From Myxococcales bacterium (GTDB lineage: Bacteria; Myxococcota_A; Polyangia; Polyangiales; Polyangiaceae): a stretch of DNA of 33,013 bases. The position numbers were made by a program, and so were the translations under genes. Location: assembly GCA_012514535.1 (NCBI GenBank), contig JAAZAA010000084.1, forward strand, positions 1-33,013, written 5' to 3'. Each line of letters begins with the position of its first letter. Position 1 is the first letter of the stretch. The notes under the pieces were generated by a model, which worked only from the letters and a program-made list of their open reading frames with translations, made no database searches and had not been told where the DNA came from. Below, piece by piece: positions 18,046-25,173 of this stretch.

Positions 18046-19560
18046 TTGTCGTCCCTCGTGCTCACTCCCGTGCTCGTGCCCCTCGGTACGGCTCTGCTCA
18101 CCGCTGCCCTCGTCGGTCAACCCCGGGCTCAGCGGCTCACGGCGCTCCTCGGGACGGGGGCGCTGTTGGGGTGCGCCGGGGCGCTGCTCCGCGAGGTGCA
18201 ACGGATGGGGCCGGTCCGGACCCACTTGGGCGCCTGGCCTGCCCCCTTCGGGATCGAGCTCGTCGCGGACGGCCTCGGGGCAGCCATGGTGTTGCTCATG
18301 GCGATCGTCGGCGCGGTGACCCTGCTGTTCCAGCAGAGCTGCGCCGATCCGGCCCCGGCGAGGCCGGGCTTGCTGCCGCTGTTCAGCGTGCTCCTCGCCG
18401 GGGTGGGCGGCACCTTCGTCACGGGGGATCTCTTCAACCTCTACGTCTGGTTCGAGGTGCTGCTCTTGGCGGCGCTGGGACTGCTCGCGCTCGGCGGGCA
18501 GGTGCGGCAGCTGGACGCCACGCTCAAGTACTTCGTGTTGAACACCCTGGGCACGCTGCTGCTCCTGGTGGGGATCGGCTACCTCTACGCCGCGACCGGC
18601 CACTTGAACTTCGGTGCGCTGCGGGAGGCGGCAGGGCGGGGCGAGGCGGCGTCGTGGCTCCCGTTCCTGGTCGTGCCCTTGTTGGCCTTCCTGGTGAAGG
18701 CGGGCGCGTTCCCGTTGTTTGCGTGGCTGCCGGCTTCCTACCACACGTTGCCGGGCCCGCTCCTGGCCCTGTTCGCGGGGCTACTCACCAAGGTGGGGGT
18801 CTACGCGATCCTGCGCACGCTGAGCGATGTGTTCGCAGCGTCTCCGCGCGTGATCTACGAGTGCGTGGGGTGGCTGGCGGTGCCTACGATGATCGTGGGC
18901 GCCCTCGGCGCGGCGTACCATTGGGATCTGAGACGCATCCTCGCGTTCCACGTCATCAGCCAGATCGGTTACCTCCTGCTCGGGGTAGGGCTGGGCACGA
19001 TGGCGGGCGCGTCGGCCACGGTGTTCTACCTCGGGCACAACGTGCTCGCGAAGACGAACCTCGTCTTGATCGCAGCCATCGTGTTCCGCTTGGGGGGCAG
19101 CTACGATCTGAGGAGATGCGGGGGGCTCTACAAGGCACGCCCGCTGCTCGCGGTGATGTTCTTGATCTCCGCCTTCGCGATGGTGGGCGCGCCTCCGCTC
19201 TCGGGATTCTGGGCGAAGCTCATGTTGATCCGGGAGACGTTGCTGCTCGAGCGCGGTGTCTGGGCCGCGGCGGCCCTCACGACGGGCTTCTTGACGCTGT
19301 ACTCGATGTCGAAGATCTGGCTCGAGGCGTTCTGGAAGGAGAGGCCTCCACGGGACGAATCCCACGGCAGCGAAGCGGGGCACGCGCTGGAGCGCCCCGA
19401 AGGGCTCGGCTGCGCCTATGCAGCCGTGGGGATCCTCGCCGGGCTCACGGTCGCGCTCGGGCTCTTCCCGGAGCCGGTGGTGAGCTTCCTGGATCGCAGC
19501 GCCGGCCAGCTCGGGGTGGCTCGTGTCCACCCATCCCCAGGCTTCGGAGGAGCGCCATGA
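18046..19560 (+). CDS. mrpD: Mrp-type Na+/H+ antiporter subunit D (NuoM/N-like)
   Basis: 504 residues, the normal length. It is a polytopic antiporter-like subunit with E137 in LYVWFEVLLLAALGLL and K218 in FLVKAGAFPLFAWLPASY, at the positions known to be needed for proton movement in MrpD of alkaliphilic Bacillus. K249 follows in LLTKVGVYAILR. The start is TTG at 18046, supported by GGGGGAG upstream in the end of mrpC. The stop overlaps the ATG of a 27-codon small ORF (ATGA at 19557-19560), not mrpE directly, which is unusual. Confidence 0.95.
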   Translation: MSSLVLTPVLVPLGTALLTAALVGQPRAQRLTALLGTGALLGCAGALLREVQRMGPVRTHLGAWPAPFGIELVADGLGAAMVLLMAIVGAVTLLFQQSCADPAPARPGLLPLFSVLLAGVGGTFVTGDLFNLYVWFEVLLLAALGLLALGGQVRQLDATLKYFVLNTLGTLLLLVGIGYLYAATGHLNFGALREAAGRGEAASWLPFLVVPLLAFLVKAGAFPLFAWLPASYHTLPGPLLALFAGLLTKVGVYAILRTLSDVFAASPRVIYECVGWLAVPTMIVGALGAAYHWDLRRILAFHVISQIGYLLLGVGLGTMAGASATVFYLGHNVLAKTNLVLIAAIVFRLGGSYDLRRCGGLYKARPLLAVMFLISAFAMVGAPPLSGFWAKLMLIRETLLLERGVWAAAALTTGFLTLYSMSKIWLEAFWKERPPRDESHGSEAGHALERPEGLGCAYAAVGILAGLTVALGLFPEPVVSFLDRSAGQLGVARVHPSPGFGGAP

Positions 19561-19640
19561 TCGCCACGAGCACCAGCGGCATCACCACGAGCGCCCTCAC
19601 CACGAGCTCCGACGGGGCCGTCCTCGGAGGACGGAGATGA
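19557..19640 (+). CDS. Small ORF of 27 codons between mrpD and mrpE
   Basis: A peptide starting MIATSTSGITTSALTTSS and ending GGRR; about 11 of 27 residues are Ser or Thr, with no membrane segment. It is too short for usual gene finders. Evidence that it is translated: its ATG overlaps the mrpD stop (ATGA), its own stop overlaps the mrpE ATG (ATGA), a consensus GGAGGAG lies four bases before its ATG, and its third codon positions are almost all G or C until the mrpE ribosome-binding site begins. I recognise no family. It may be a real small protein of the antiporter complex or a translational coupling device that links mrpD and mrpE. Confidence 0.6.
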   Translation: MIATSTSGITTSALTTSSDGAVLGGRR

Positions 19641-19981
19641 GCTGGGCGCGACGTATCCCGGTCGTCATGCGTTTGGGAGCCCACTTCCTCGGCCAGGTGG
19701 TGCACTCCGGACTGCTGACCGCCTGGCTCATCGTGCGCCCCGGTCCGCGGCCGCGGTCCGGGCTCGTCCGCATCGGCTACGAGAACCTCAGCGAGACCGG
19801 CGCGGCCGTCCTGGGCTGCCTCGTGACGCTCACGCCGGGGTCGACCGCGGTGGACATCGACCCGGAGCGCCGGGAGCTGCTCCTGCACCTGCTCGACGCC
19901 TCGAACGCGTGCGCGGTGGCGAGCAACATCCAACGGCGCTTCGCGATCCCGCTGCAGCGCGTGTTCCCGGAGAAGGGGTGA
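19637..19981 (+). CDS. mrpE: Mrp-type Na+/H+ antiporter subunit E, N-terminally short
   Basis: 114 residues, against about 158-165 in well-studied MrpE proteins. The conserved core is present: a helix followed by a VHSGLLTAWLIVRPG segment and the LVTLTPGSTAVDIDPERRELLLHLLDA signature (usually xxTLTPGTxxVD). Similarity begins where the usual third hydrophobic segment lies, so the first two membrane helices are absent. The ATG at 19637 overlaps the small ORF stop and has GGAGGA five bases upstream. The frame stays open upstream but encodes a His/Arg-rich stretch, not membrane helices, so no better start exists. Confidence 0.9.
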   Translation: MSWARRIPVVMRLGAHFLGQVVHSGLLTAWLIVRPGPRPRSGLVRIGYENLSETGAAVLGCLVTLTPGSTAVDIDPERRELLLHLLDASNACAVASNIQRRFAIPLQRVFPEKG

Positions 19982-19995
19982 GTCGGGGGTGAGTC

Positions 19996-20307
19996 ATGAG
20001 CGAGGTGTTGGTGGGGGTCATCGTCGTCGGCGCGCTGACGGCCTTGGGGATGGCGGTGTCGCGGTTGCTGCGCGGTCCGAGCCAGGCCGATCGCGTGGTC
20101 GCCCTGGACGTCGTGTTCTCCTCGAGCATCGCTCTCGCCGCCGGGGCGGCGGTGGGCAGCGGCGCGCCCCTGTATCTGGACGTGGGGATCGGGCTCTCCA
20201 TCATCGGCTTCGTGTCCACCGTCCTCTGGGCGCGGCTGTTGGATGAGGCGACGCGCGGAGAAGAGCGAGCGCCTCGGGAGCCACCGAGCCACGGGGACAC
20301 CCCATGA
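19996..20307 (+). CDS. mrpF: Mrp-type Na+/H+ antiporter subunit F
   Basis: 103 residues with three hydrophobic segments. The MrpF signature RLLRGPSQADRVVALDVV follows the first segment (family RxxxGPxxxDRVxALD). The last 20 or so residues are charged. The ATG lies 14 nt after the mrpE stop and is preceded by GGGGG-TGAGTC. Its stop overlaps the mrpG start (ATGA at 20304-20307). Confidence 0.93.
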   Translation: MSEVLVGVIVVGALTALGMAVSRLLRGPSQADRVVALDVVFSSSIALAAGAAVGSGAPLYLDVGIGLSIIGFVSTVLWARLLDEATRGEERAPREPPSHGDTP

Positions 20308-20639
20308 GGGCGGCGCTGGCGCTCTGCGTGACGGCGCTGGGGGCGACGCTGTTCGTCGTGGCCGCGTGGGGCGTGCTGCGCCTGCCGGACACGCTGTCGC
20401 GTCAGCACGCGGCCACCAAGTCCGCCACGTTTGCGCTCGGTTTGATCTTGCTCGGGGTGGCGCTGCACGCAGGGGAGGGGAGCTGGTGGGTGCGGGTGGT
20501 GGCGATCGAAGCGTTGTTGCTCGTGACGTTGCCCGTGGCGTCCCACATGCTCTCCCGGGCCGCGGCGCGCCACACCTACACCCTCGACGAGCTGCGGAAC
20601 GCGCCCCACGTCGGAGAGCCGCGAGCTCCGGAGCGCTGA
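20304..20639 (+). CDS. mrpG: Mrp-type Na+/H+ antiporter subunit G
   Basis: 111 residues, three hydrophobic segments. The MrpG signature GVLRLPDTLSRQHAATKSATFALGL is clear (family RxPDxYxRxHAxTKxxTLG). This is the last gene of a complete A-G set, expected to assemble one membrane complex that exchanges Na+ for H+. The start overlaps the mrpF stop. A hairpin lies about 55 nt downstream of the stop. Confidence 0.94.
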   Translation: MRAALALCVTALGATLFVVAAWGVLRLPDTLSRQHAATKSATFALGLILLGVALHAGEGSWWVRVVAIEALLLVTLPVASHMLSRAAARHTYTLDELRNAPHVGEPRAPER

Positions 20640-20692
20640 CCGAGGGGAGTCAGCGGGGGAGCTGGCCTGGTGTGTGGAGACGGAGGAGGACG

Positions 20693-20724
20693 AGGAGCGC
20701 GTCCCCTCGAGGGCTTGCGCTCCT
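20693..20724 (+). terminator. Hairpin after the mrp operon
   Basis: AGGAGCGC (20693-20700) and GCGCTCCT (20717-20724) form a perfect 8-bp stem; the loop holds the smaller palindrome CCCTCGAGGG. It lies between mrpG and the next lipoprotein gene. No T tract, so termination is only possible, not shown. Confidence 0.35.
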
Positions 20725-20751
20725 GGGGCGAGGCGTGAATCCTGGGGAGTC

Positions 20752-21888
20752 GTGAGGTCGCTGGCCGTTCATGTGCTCGCGGGCGCCGTCCTGCTCGGTG
20801 GGTGTCGCGACGGAGGAGGGAAGGCCGCGCCGCCCGCGACGGCTCCGCCCGCGACGGCCCCGTCCGTGACGGCGCAGACCCCGGAAACTCCGCCCGCTGC
20901 AGCCGCGCCGGACGTGCCCTCGAGCGCCGCCGACGACGCGGCGAGCCCGAAGAGCGCGCAAGAGGCGGCCCCGAGCGACCGAGAGCCCGCTGGGGAGCCA
21001 GCCGTCGCGCGGAGCTTTCCGCCTGCGGACTTCGCGCCGCCCTTCGAGCGCTCCGCCCAGGAGGGGGACGGTGTGTGGAGCCCCCTGGGCCCCGAGGGCG
21101 AGCCGCTGCTGGTGCGCACGGTGGTGCATCCCCACGAGGTGAGCCGTTTCCTCAGCGTGCACGTGGTGGCCGTCGATCTCGAGCGGATGACGCTCCACTA
21201 CATGCCCGGCTCCGACGACATGGGGAACGCCACGCTGCCGGATCCCCTCGTGCCCGGCCGCATCCCGCGGGAGCACCTGCCGGGGCTCGTGGCTGCCTTC
21301 AACGGAGGGTTCATGCCTCGGCACGGGCGCTGGGGCATGAAGGCGGCCGGGGTCGTGATCGTCCCGCCCCGAGAGTCGGGGTGTACGGTCGCCTTGCTGG
21401 ATCCGCCCGACGCCAGCGCCGGCACGAAGACGACGGTGGTCGTCGCGCCGTGGCCGCGGGTGGAGCCGCACGACGCGCGCGCGGCGTACTATCGGCAGAC
21501 GCCGCCCTGTCTGCTCGACGAAGGCGAGCTGCATCCCCAGCTCCTCCGGGGCAACGAGAAACCCTGGGGTGGCTTCAACGCCAACCTGGTGACCCGCCGG
21601 CGCTCGGCGGTGGGGCTCGACGCGACGGGCAAGACGTTGTTCTACGCGGTGGGCATCGAGGTGGGGCCGCGGCTGCTCGCCGAAGGTCTGCGTTACGCGG
21701 GCGCTCGGCAAGCGGCCGAGCTCGACATCAACGACAACTGGACGCGCTTTGCCCTCTTCGAGGTCGACGCCGCCGCCGGTGAGCCCCGGGTGGCGACGAT
21801 GCTCCTCGACGACATGGTCAAGCAGAAGAGCGGCTACGTGGCGCGCCCCTCCGAACGGGATTTCTTCTACCTGCGCCGAGGGCAGTGA
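20752..21888 (+). CDS. Phosphodiester glycosidase (NAGPA/DUF2233) domain lipoprotein
   Basis: 378 residues from GTG 20752, chosen because GGGGAG lies just upstream and the start gives a compact lipoprotein signal, MRSLAVHVLAGAVLLGGC, with lipid-modified C18. About 90 Ala/Pro/Thr-rich residues then form a linker. The NAGPA-type domain follows, with LVAAFNGGFM, WGMKAAGVVI, RRRSAVGLDATGKTLFYAVG and AAELDINDNW, all in family order. The family includes the human enzyme that uncovers mannose-6-phosphate; bacterial members act outside the cell on sugar phosphodiesters or wall polymers, and the substrate here is unknown. It is 112 bp downstream of mrpG, probably a separate unit. Confidence 0.85.
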   Translation: MRSLAVHVLAGAVLLGGCRDGGGKAAPPATAPPATAPSVTAQTPETPPAAAAPDVPSSAADDAASPKSAQEAAPSDREPAGEPAVARSFPPADFAPPFERSAQEGDGVWSPLGPEGEPLLVRTVVHPHEVSRFLSVHVVAVDLERMTLHYMPGSDDMGNATLPDPLVPGRIPREHLPGLVAAFNGGFMPRHGRWGMKAAGVVIVPPRESGCTVALLDPPDASAGTKTTVVVAPWPRVEPHDARAAYYRQTPPCLLDEGELHPQLLRGNEKPWGGFNANLVTRRRSAVGLDATGKTLFYAVGIEVGPRLLAEGLRYAGARQAAELDINDNWTRFALFEVDAAAGEPRVATMLLDDMVKQKSGYVARPSERDFFYLRRGQ

Positions 21889-21889
21889 G

Positions 21890-21918
21890 CTCGCCGTGAG
21901 CTGGCGCAGGTCGGCGAG
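21890..21918. terminator. Hairpin between convergent genes
   Basis: CTCGCCG (21890-21896) and CGGCGAG (21912-21918), a perfect 7-bp stem with a 15-nt loop, lie in the 51-bp gap between the NAGPA-domain and YbaK-type genes. No T tract. Confidence 0.35.
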
Positions 21919-21939
21919 GTGACCACGCGGCGGACCTCG

Positions 21940-22410
21940 TCAGGAGTGGCGGCTGATGGGCCCGACGCCACCCTTGCGCATCATGCGGCGAAACGTCGAC
22001 CCGGTGACGCGCAGGAGGCTCTCGTGGTCGCCTCCCTCGAACCACACCTCGTCTTGGGTGAGGAGCTTCGAGTCCGTCACGGTCGGAAGTCCGTAGGCGG
22101 AGCCAGCTGCTGGCACGGCGCCGATCTCGCAATCGGTGAAGAGCCGCGCGAGCTCGGCTTCCGGCATCAGGGCGAGGTGACGCCCCGTCAGATCGTTGAG
22201 GCGATCTACGTCGACGGAGTGGCTGGCGGGGATGACCGCGAGCATCGGGCCCTGGTCGTCCTTCATGACCACGCCCTTGGCGAGCCTGTCCCCGGGGATC
22301 CGGGCGGCCTCTGCCGTTTGTTGACTGTGAACCGTCGGTTCGTGGGTGATGACCTCGTAGTCGAGGCCCTGCTCGGAGAGCTCTTCCTGGACGCGGCGTG
22401 CGATGCTCAT
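21940..22410 (-). CDS. YbaK/ProX-type aminoacyl-tRNA deacylase
   Basis: 156 residues, the usual size of free-standing YbaK-fold editing enzymes. Hallmarks: LAKGVVMKDDQG with the conserved lysine K45, VIPASHSVDVDRL, and CEIGAVPAAGSAYGLPTVTD near residue 95. In this family the lysine and the G-x-x-P loop position mischarged aminoacyl-tRNA for hydrolysis; substrates include Ala- or Cys-tRNAPro, and the exact one cannot be told here. The start has a strong GAGGAGGGG about two bases before the ATG. astB lies upstream on the same strand across a 265-bp gap, so the two are probably separate units. Confidence 0.88.
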   Translation of the reverse strand: MSIARRVQEELSEQGLDYEVITHEPTVHSQQTAEAARIPGDRLAKGVVMKDDQGPMLAVIPASHSVDVDRLNDLTGRHLALMPEAELARLFTDCEIGAVPAAGSAYGLPTVTDSKLLTQDEVWFEGGDHESLLRVTGSTFRRMMRKGGVGPISRHS

Positions 22411-22504
22411 TTCCCCTCCTCGGGTTGGTCCCGGGGACTAGCCCCTGGCGCGCGGTGTCGTGGTCGCGGCGCGAGGTGCGCCCCTCCTGTCAGGAATGAT
22501 CCAT

Positions 22505-22518
22505 CGCGGCGCGCCGCG
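22505..22518. repeat. 14-bp perfect palindrome
   Basis: CGCGGCGCGCCGCG in the 265-bp gap between astB and the YbaK-type gene. It could be an operator or a GC-rich chance palindrome; the rest of the gap shows no ORF or RNA gene. Confidence 0.4.
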
Positions 22519-22675
22519 CGAGCGGATGTGTGACGCGCCGTCGACGTGCCTGGACGGGTGTTTCGGGCCGAGCCTGGGGAGCTGGAGCGGGTCTCCTGGG
22601 GGACGGCCCCGGAGTCACAGGAGCGTCTCCCTGCGGCATGCGCGTGAAATCGATGGGGCTCGACGGGCGCTTCGG

Positions 22676-24022
22676 CTAGCTCGCGTTGGGTGCGCTCGGG
22701 TCCGTCTGGAAATCGTAGACCGAGCCGAGCTCGAGGATCTCGCTGAGCTCGTCGAGGGCCGTGTGGACCTCCGTGAGGAGCTCGGGATCGGAGAGGTCCT
22801 CGAGGGTGAGCCGGTCTCGGTAGTGCCGCTGCACCCAGGCGCGTAGCTCGCCGTCGAGGGCAGCGTCATACGTCACGCGCGCGCCGAGGGAGCTCGCCTC
22901 GGTCTCCGTGAGGGGAACCCGGAGGCGCAGGCACGCAGGACCGCCGCCGTTGTTCATGGAGGCGTTCACGTCGATCGCCTCCACGTCGACGACCGGACCC
23001 CCTTCCGCCACGACCCGCTGGAGGAAGGCTCGGGAGGCGTCGGACTGCCACGCCTCCTGGGGGGCGAGGATCACCAAGCTGCCATCACTGCGCTCGATGA
23101 GCTCGCTGTTGAAGGGGTAAGCGGCGACCGCCTCCGCGACGGGCAGCTCGGCAGAGTTCGCCACGACGATCTGGAGCTCGTGGCCGAGGCGGGCGGCGAG
23201 CGCTTCGCGCAGGGCGTCCGGCTCGACGAAGGCCGCCTCGTGCATCATGAAGAACGCCCCCTCGCCGACGGCCAGGACGTCCGTGTGAAAGGCCCCCGCG
23301 TCGATGCCCGCGGGATTCTGCTGCCAGAAGAGCGCCTCCTCGGGGCGGAGCTGGTGCAAACGCGCCACGGCGCGGCTCGCCAGCTCTCCCTGACGTGCCG
23401 GGAAGCGCAGCTGAGGGTCCGGTCCCGTCGCCGCGCGACCCCAGGCGAACAGGTGCACGCGGCCCTGGGTCGTGGTCAGGCGGGTGTGGTTGGCGGCGCC
23501 TTCGTCGAACAGGGGCGGGACGGCGGGGAGGGGTTCGTGGACGACGAAGTGCTCGGCGCTCGCGAACACGCGGCGGAGCACGCGGAACGTCGTGGGCGGC
23601 TCGAGGGAGCGGTGGGCCATCGTGGCCAGGTTCGCCACGGTCAGGTGGACGCGCCCGTCGCCGCTGTCACTCGACGGGGCGACGGTGGCCGCGTTGGCGG
23701 TCCACATGGCCGAAGCGCTGGACGCCGCCCGCAACAGGTCCGGGGCCTCGGCCGAGCAGCGACGCAACACGGCCGCGTCGCTCCCCGTGAACCCGAGCCG
23801 GCGGAGCCAGCGGACGTCGGGGCGCGGCTGCGGCGGGAGCACGGCCTGGCACCCCCCGAGGTCGTGCACGCGCCGCATCTTGTCGAGGCCCTGGAGCGCC
23901 GCCGCGCGGGGATTCGCCGGGGCGCCGCGGTGCCGCATGCTCGCCAGGTTGCCCGGGGAGAGCCCCCCATAACCGTGGGTCGGGCCGACGATCCCGTCGA
24001 AGTTGTAGGTCCTGGTGGCCAT
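22676..24022 (-). CDS. astB: N-succinylarginine dihydrolase
   Basis: 448 residues, almost the same length as the E. coli enzyme. It hydrolyses N2-succinylarginine to succinylornithine, CO2 and ammonia, the second step of the arginine succinyltransferase pathway. The N-terminus NFDGIVGPTHGYGGLSPGN is typical. Catalytic residues align with E. coli: E174 in DEGAANH, H246 in AGAFHTDV and C364 in NNGGGPACLRL. The ATG at 24022 is set by the family N-terminus; the frame continues upstream into the purU start, so the longer form is unlikely. No astA, astC, astD or astE lies in the window. Divergent from purU across 94 bp. Confidence 0.95.
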   Translation of the reverse strand: MATRTYNFDGIVGPTHGYGGLSPGNLASMRHRGAPANPRAAALQGLDKMRRVHDLGGCQAVLPPQPRPDVRWLRRLGFTGSDAAVLRRCSAEAPDLLRAASSASAMWTANAATVAPSSDSGDGRVHLTVANLATMAHRSLEPPTTFRVLRRVFASAEHFVVHEPLPAVPPLFDEGAANHTRLTTTQGRVHLFAWGRAATGPDPQLRFPARQGELASRAVARLHQLRPEEALFWQQNPAGIDAGAFHTDVLAVGEGAFFMMHEAAFVEPDALREALAARLGHELQIVVANSAELPVAEAVAAYPFNSELIERSDGSLVILAPQEAWQSDASRAFLQRVVAEGGPVVDVEAIDVNASMNNGGGPACLRLRVPLTETEASSLGARVTYDAALDGELRAWVQRHYRDRLTLEDLSDPELLTEVHTALDELSEILELGSVYDFQTDPSAPNAS

Positions 24023-24102
24023 CTCGCTCGTACGCTCCCTCGCGCGGTGCCCGTCGGAGCGAGCGTGGGGCGAGGCCGCGGGGAAATCAACCGAGCGCCT
24101 GT

Positions 24103-24108
24103 TATAGT
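24103..24108 (+). promoter_or_regulatory. Candidate -10 element of purU
   Basis: TATAGT matches five of six positions of TATAAT and ends 8 nt before the purU ATG; transcription would start at or next to the start codon. No recognisable -35 is seen 16-18 nt upstream, and there is no Shine-Dalgarno sequence, which together suggest a leaderless mRNA. Confidence 0.4.
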
Positions 24109-24116
24109 TCGCGCCC

Positions 24117-25004
24117 ATGAGTTCTCGCTTGCCTCCGCAGCTGGCCACCCTGCTCGTCTCTTGTCCGGATCGGCGCGGCATCGTCGCGGCCCTCGCACAG
24201 GTCCTGGCGGGTCACGGCGCCAACATCCTCGACTCCGACCAGCACACGGATCGCCAAGCTGGCCAGTTCTTCCAGCGCATCTGCTTCGAGACCTCCGAGC
24301 TCACCACCGACCGCCTCACGCTGCGTCGCGCCATCGACGAGGTCGCCGGGCGCTTCTCCATGAAGTGCCGCGTCGAGTTCAGCACCGACGAGGAGGGGCG
24401 GCAGAAGCGCAAGCGCATCGCCATCTTCGTGTCCAAGTACGATCACTGCCTCTACGATCTCCTGTTGCGTCATCGCGCGGGCGAAATCGACGGAGACCTG
24501 GCGCTCGTGGTGAGCAATCACCCCGATCTCGGGCCCGTCGCGGAGCAGTTCGGGATCCCGTTCCACCACCTCCCCGTCTCGAAGGCGACCCAGCGTGAGC
24601 AGGAGCAGCAGGCCCTGGAGCTCCTCCGGAGCTCCGAGATCGATCTCGTGGTGCTGGCCCGGTACATGCAGATCCTCAGCGCCGAGTTCGTGGCGGAGTA
24701 CCCGGAGCGGATCATCAACATCCACCACTCCTTCTTGCCGGCCTTCGTCGGGGGACGACCGTATCACCAGGCGTACGAGCGCGGGGTGAAGCTGGTCGGA
24801 GCCACGGCTCACTACGCCACGTCACAGCTCGACGAAGGGCCGATCATCGAGCAGGATGTGGTTCGGTGCTCCCACCGCGACTCGGTGGAGGACCTGGTGC
24901 GCAAGGGCAAGGACCTCGAAAAATCCGTGCTGGCGCGCGCGGTGCGCTGGCACCTGGAGAGCCGCGTCCTGGCCTACGACAACAAGACCGTCGTCTTTTC
25001 GTGA
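24117..25004 (+). CDS. purU: Formyltetrahydrofolate deformylase
   Basis: 295 residues. It hydrolyses 10-formyl-tetrahydrofolate to formate and tetrahydrofolate, supplying formate for purine synthesis and balancing the one-carbon pool with glyA. An N-terminal ACT domain (about 9-85; LLVSCPDRRGIVAALAQVLAGHGANI) is followed by the formyltransferase-fold domain from about 97 (KRIAIFVSKYDHCLYDLL). Catalytic residues are N201 and H203 in NIHHSFLPAF and D239 in TSQLDEGPIIEQDV. Length and domain order are normal. The ATG at 24117 has no Shine-Dalgarno, but TATAGT lies 8 nt upstream. It ends before an array of short imperfect repeats. Confidence 0.96.
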   Translation: MSSRLPPQLATLLVSCPDRRGIVAALAQVLAGHGANILDSDQHTDRQAGQFFQRICFETSELTTDRLTLRRAIDEVAGRFSMKCRVEFSTDEEGRQKRKRIAIFVSKYDHCLYDLLLRHRAGEIDGDLALVVSNHPDLGPVAEQFGIPFHHLPVSKATQREQEQQALELLRSSEIDLVVLARYMQILSAEFVAEYPERIINIHHSFLPAFVGGRPYHQAYERGVKLVGATAHYATSQLDEGPIIEQDVVRCSHRDSVEDLVRKGKDLEKSVLARAVRWHLESRVLAYDNKTVVFS

Positions 25005-25030
25005 GGGGGCGCCTGCGGCGGGCCCTGAGA

Positions 25031-25156
25031 GGCAGGCTTCCTGAAGGCAGGAACGCTCGGGAGGCAGGGCCTCGAGGAGGCAGGGCCGCCCCTGAGGAAG
25101 CGGGGACCCCCGAGCAAGCAGGGGCCTCCGAGCAAGCAGACCCCCGAGGAGGCAGG
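25031..25156. repeat. Degenerate array of (G/A)GCAGG-centred repeats
   Basis: Eight related cores begin at 25031, 25046, 25063, 25079, 25099, 25117, 25135 and 25151, each close to GGCAGG or AGCAGG, at spacings of 15-20 bp (18 bp in the best-kept part, GAGCAAGCAGGGGCCTCC). The array fills the 169-bp gap between the convergent purU and lipoprotein genes. No ORF spans it convincingly. Confidence 0.7.
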
Positions 25157-25173
25157 GTCGCAGGCGCGTTCCG

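Noticed and set aside
19523-19636. N-terminal extension of mrpE
   Set aside because: The in-frame upstream sequence is His/Arg-rich, not hydrophobic, and lies antisense to nothing useful; the ATG at 19637 has a good ribosome-binding site.
20674-20751. 26-residue longer start for the NAGPA-domain lipoprotein
   Set aside because: It would put a charged, Glu-rich segment before the signal peptide; GTG 20752 has a Shine-Dalgarno sequence and gives a standard lipoprotein signal.
25031-25156. CRISPR-like array
   Set aside because: Units are degenerate, about 18 bp long with no constant repeat and unique spacer pattern, and there are no cas genes.
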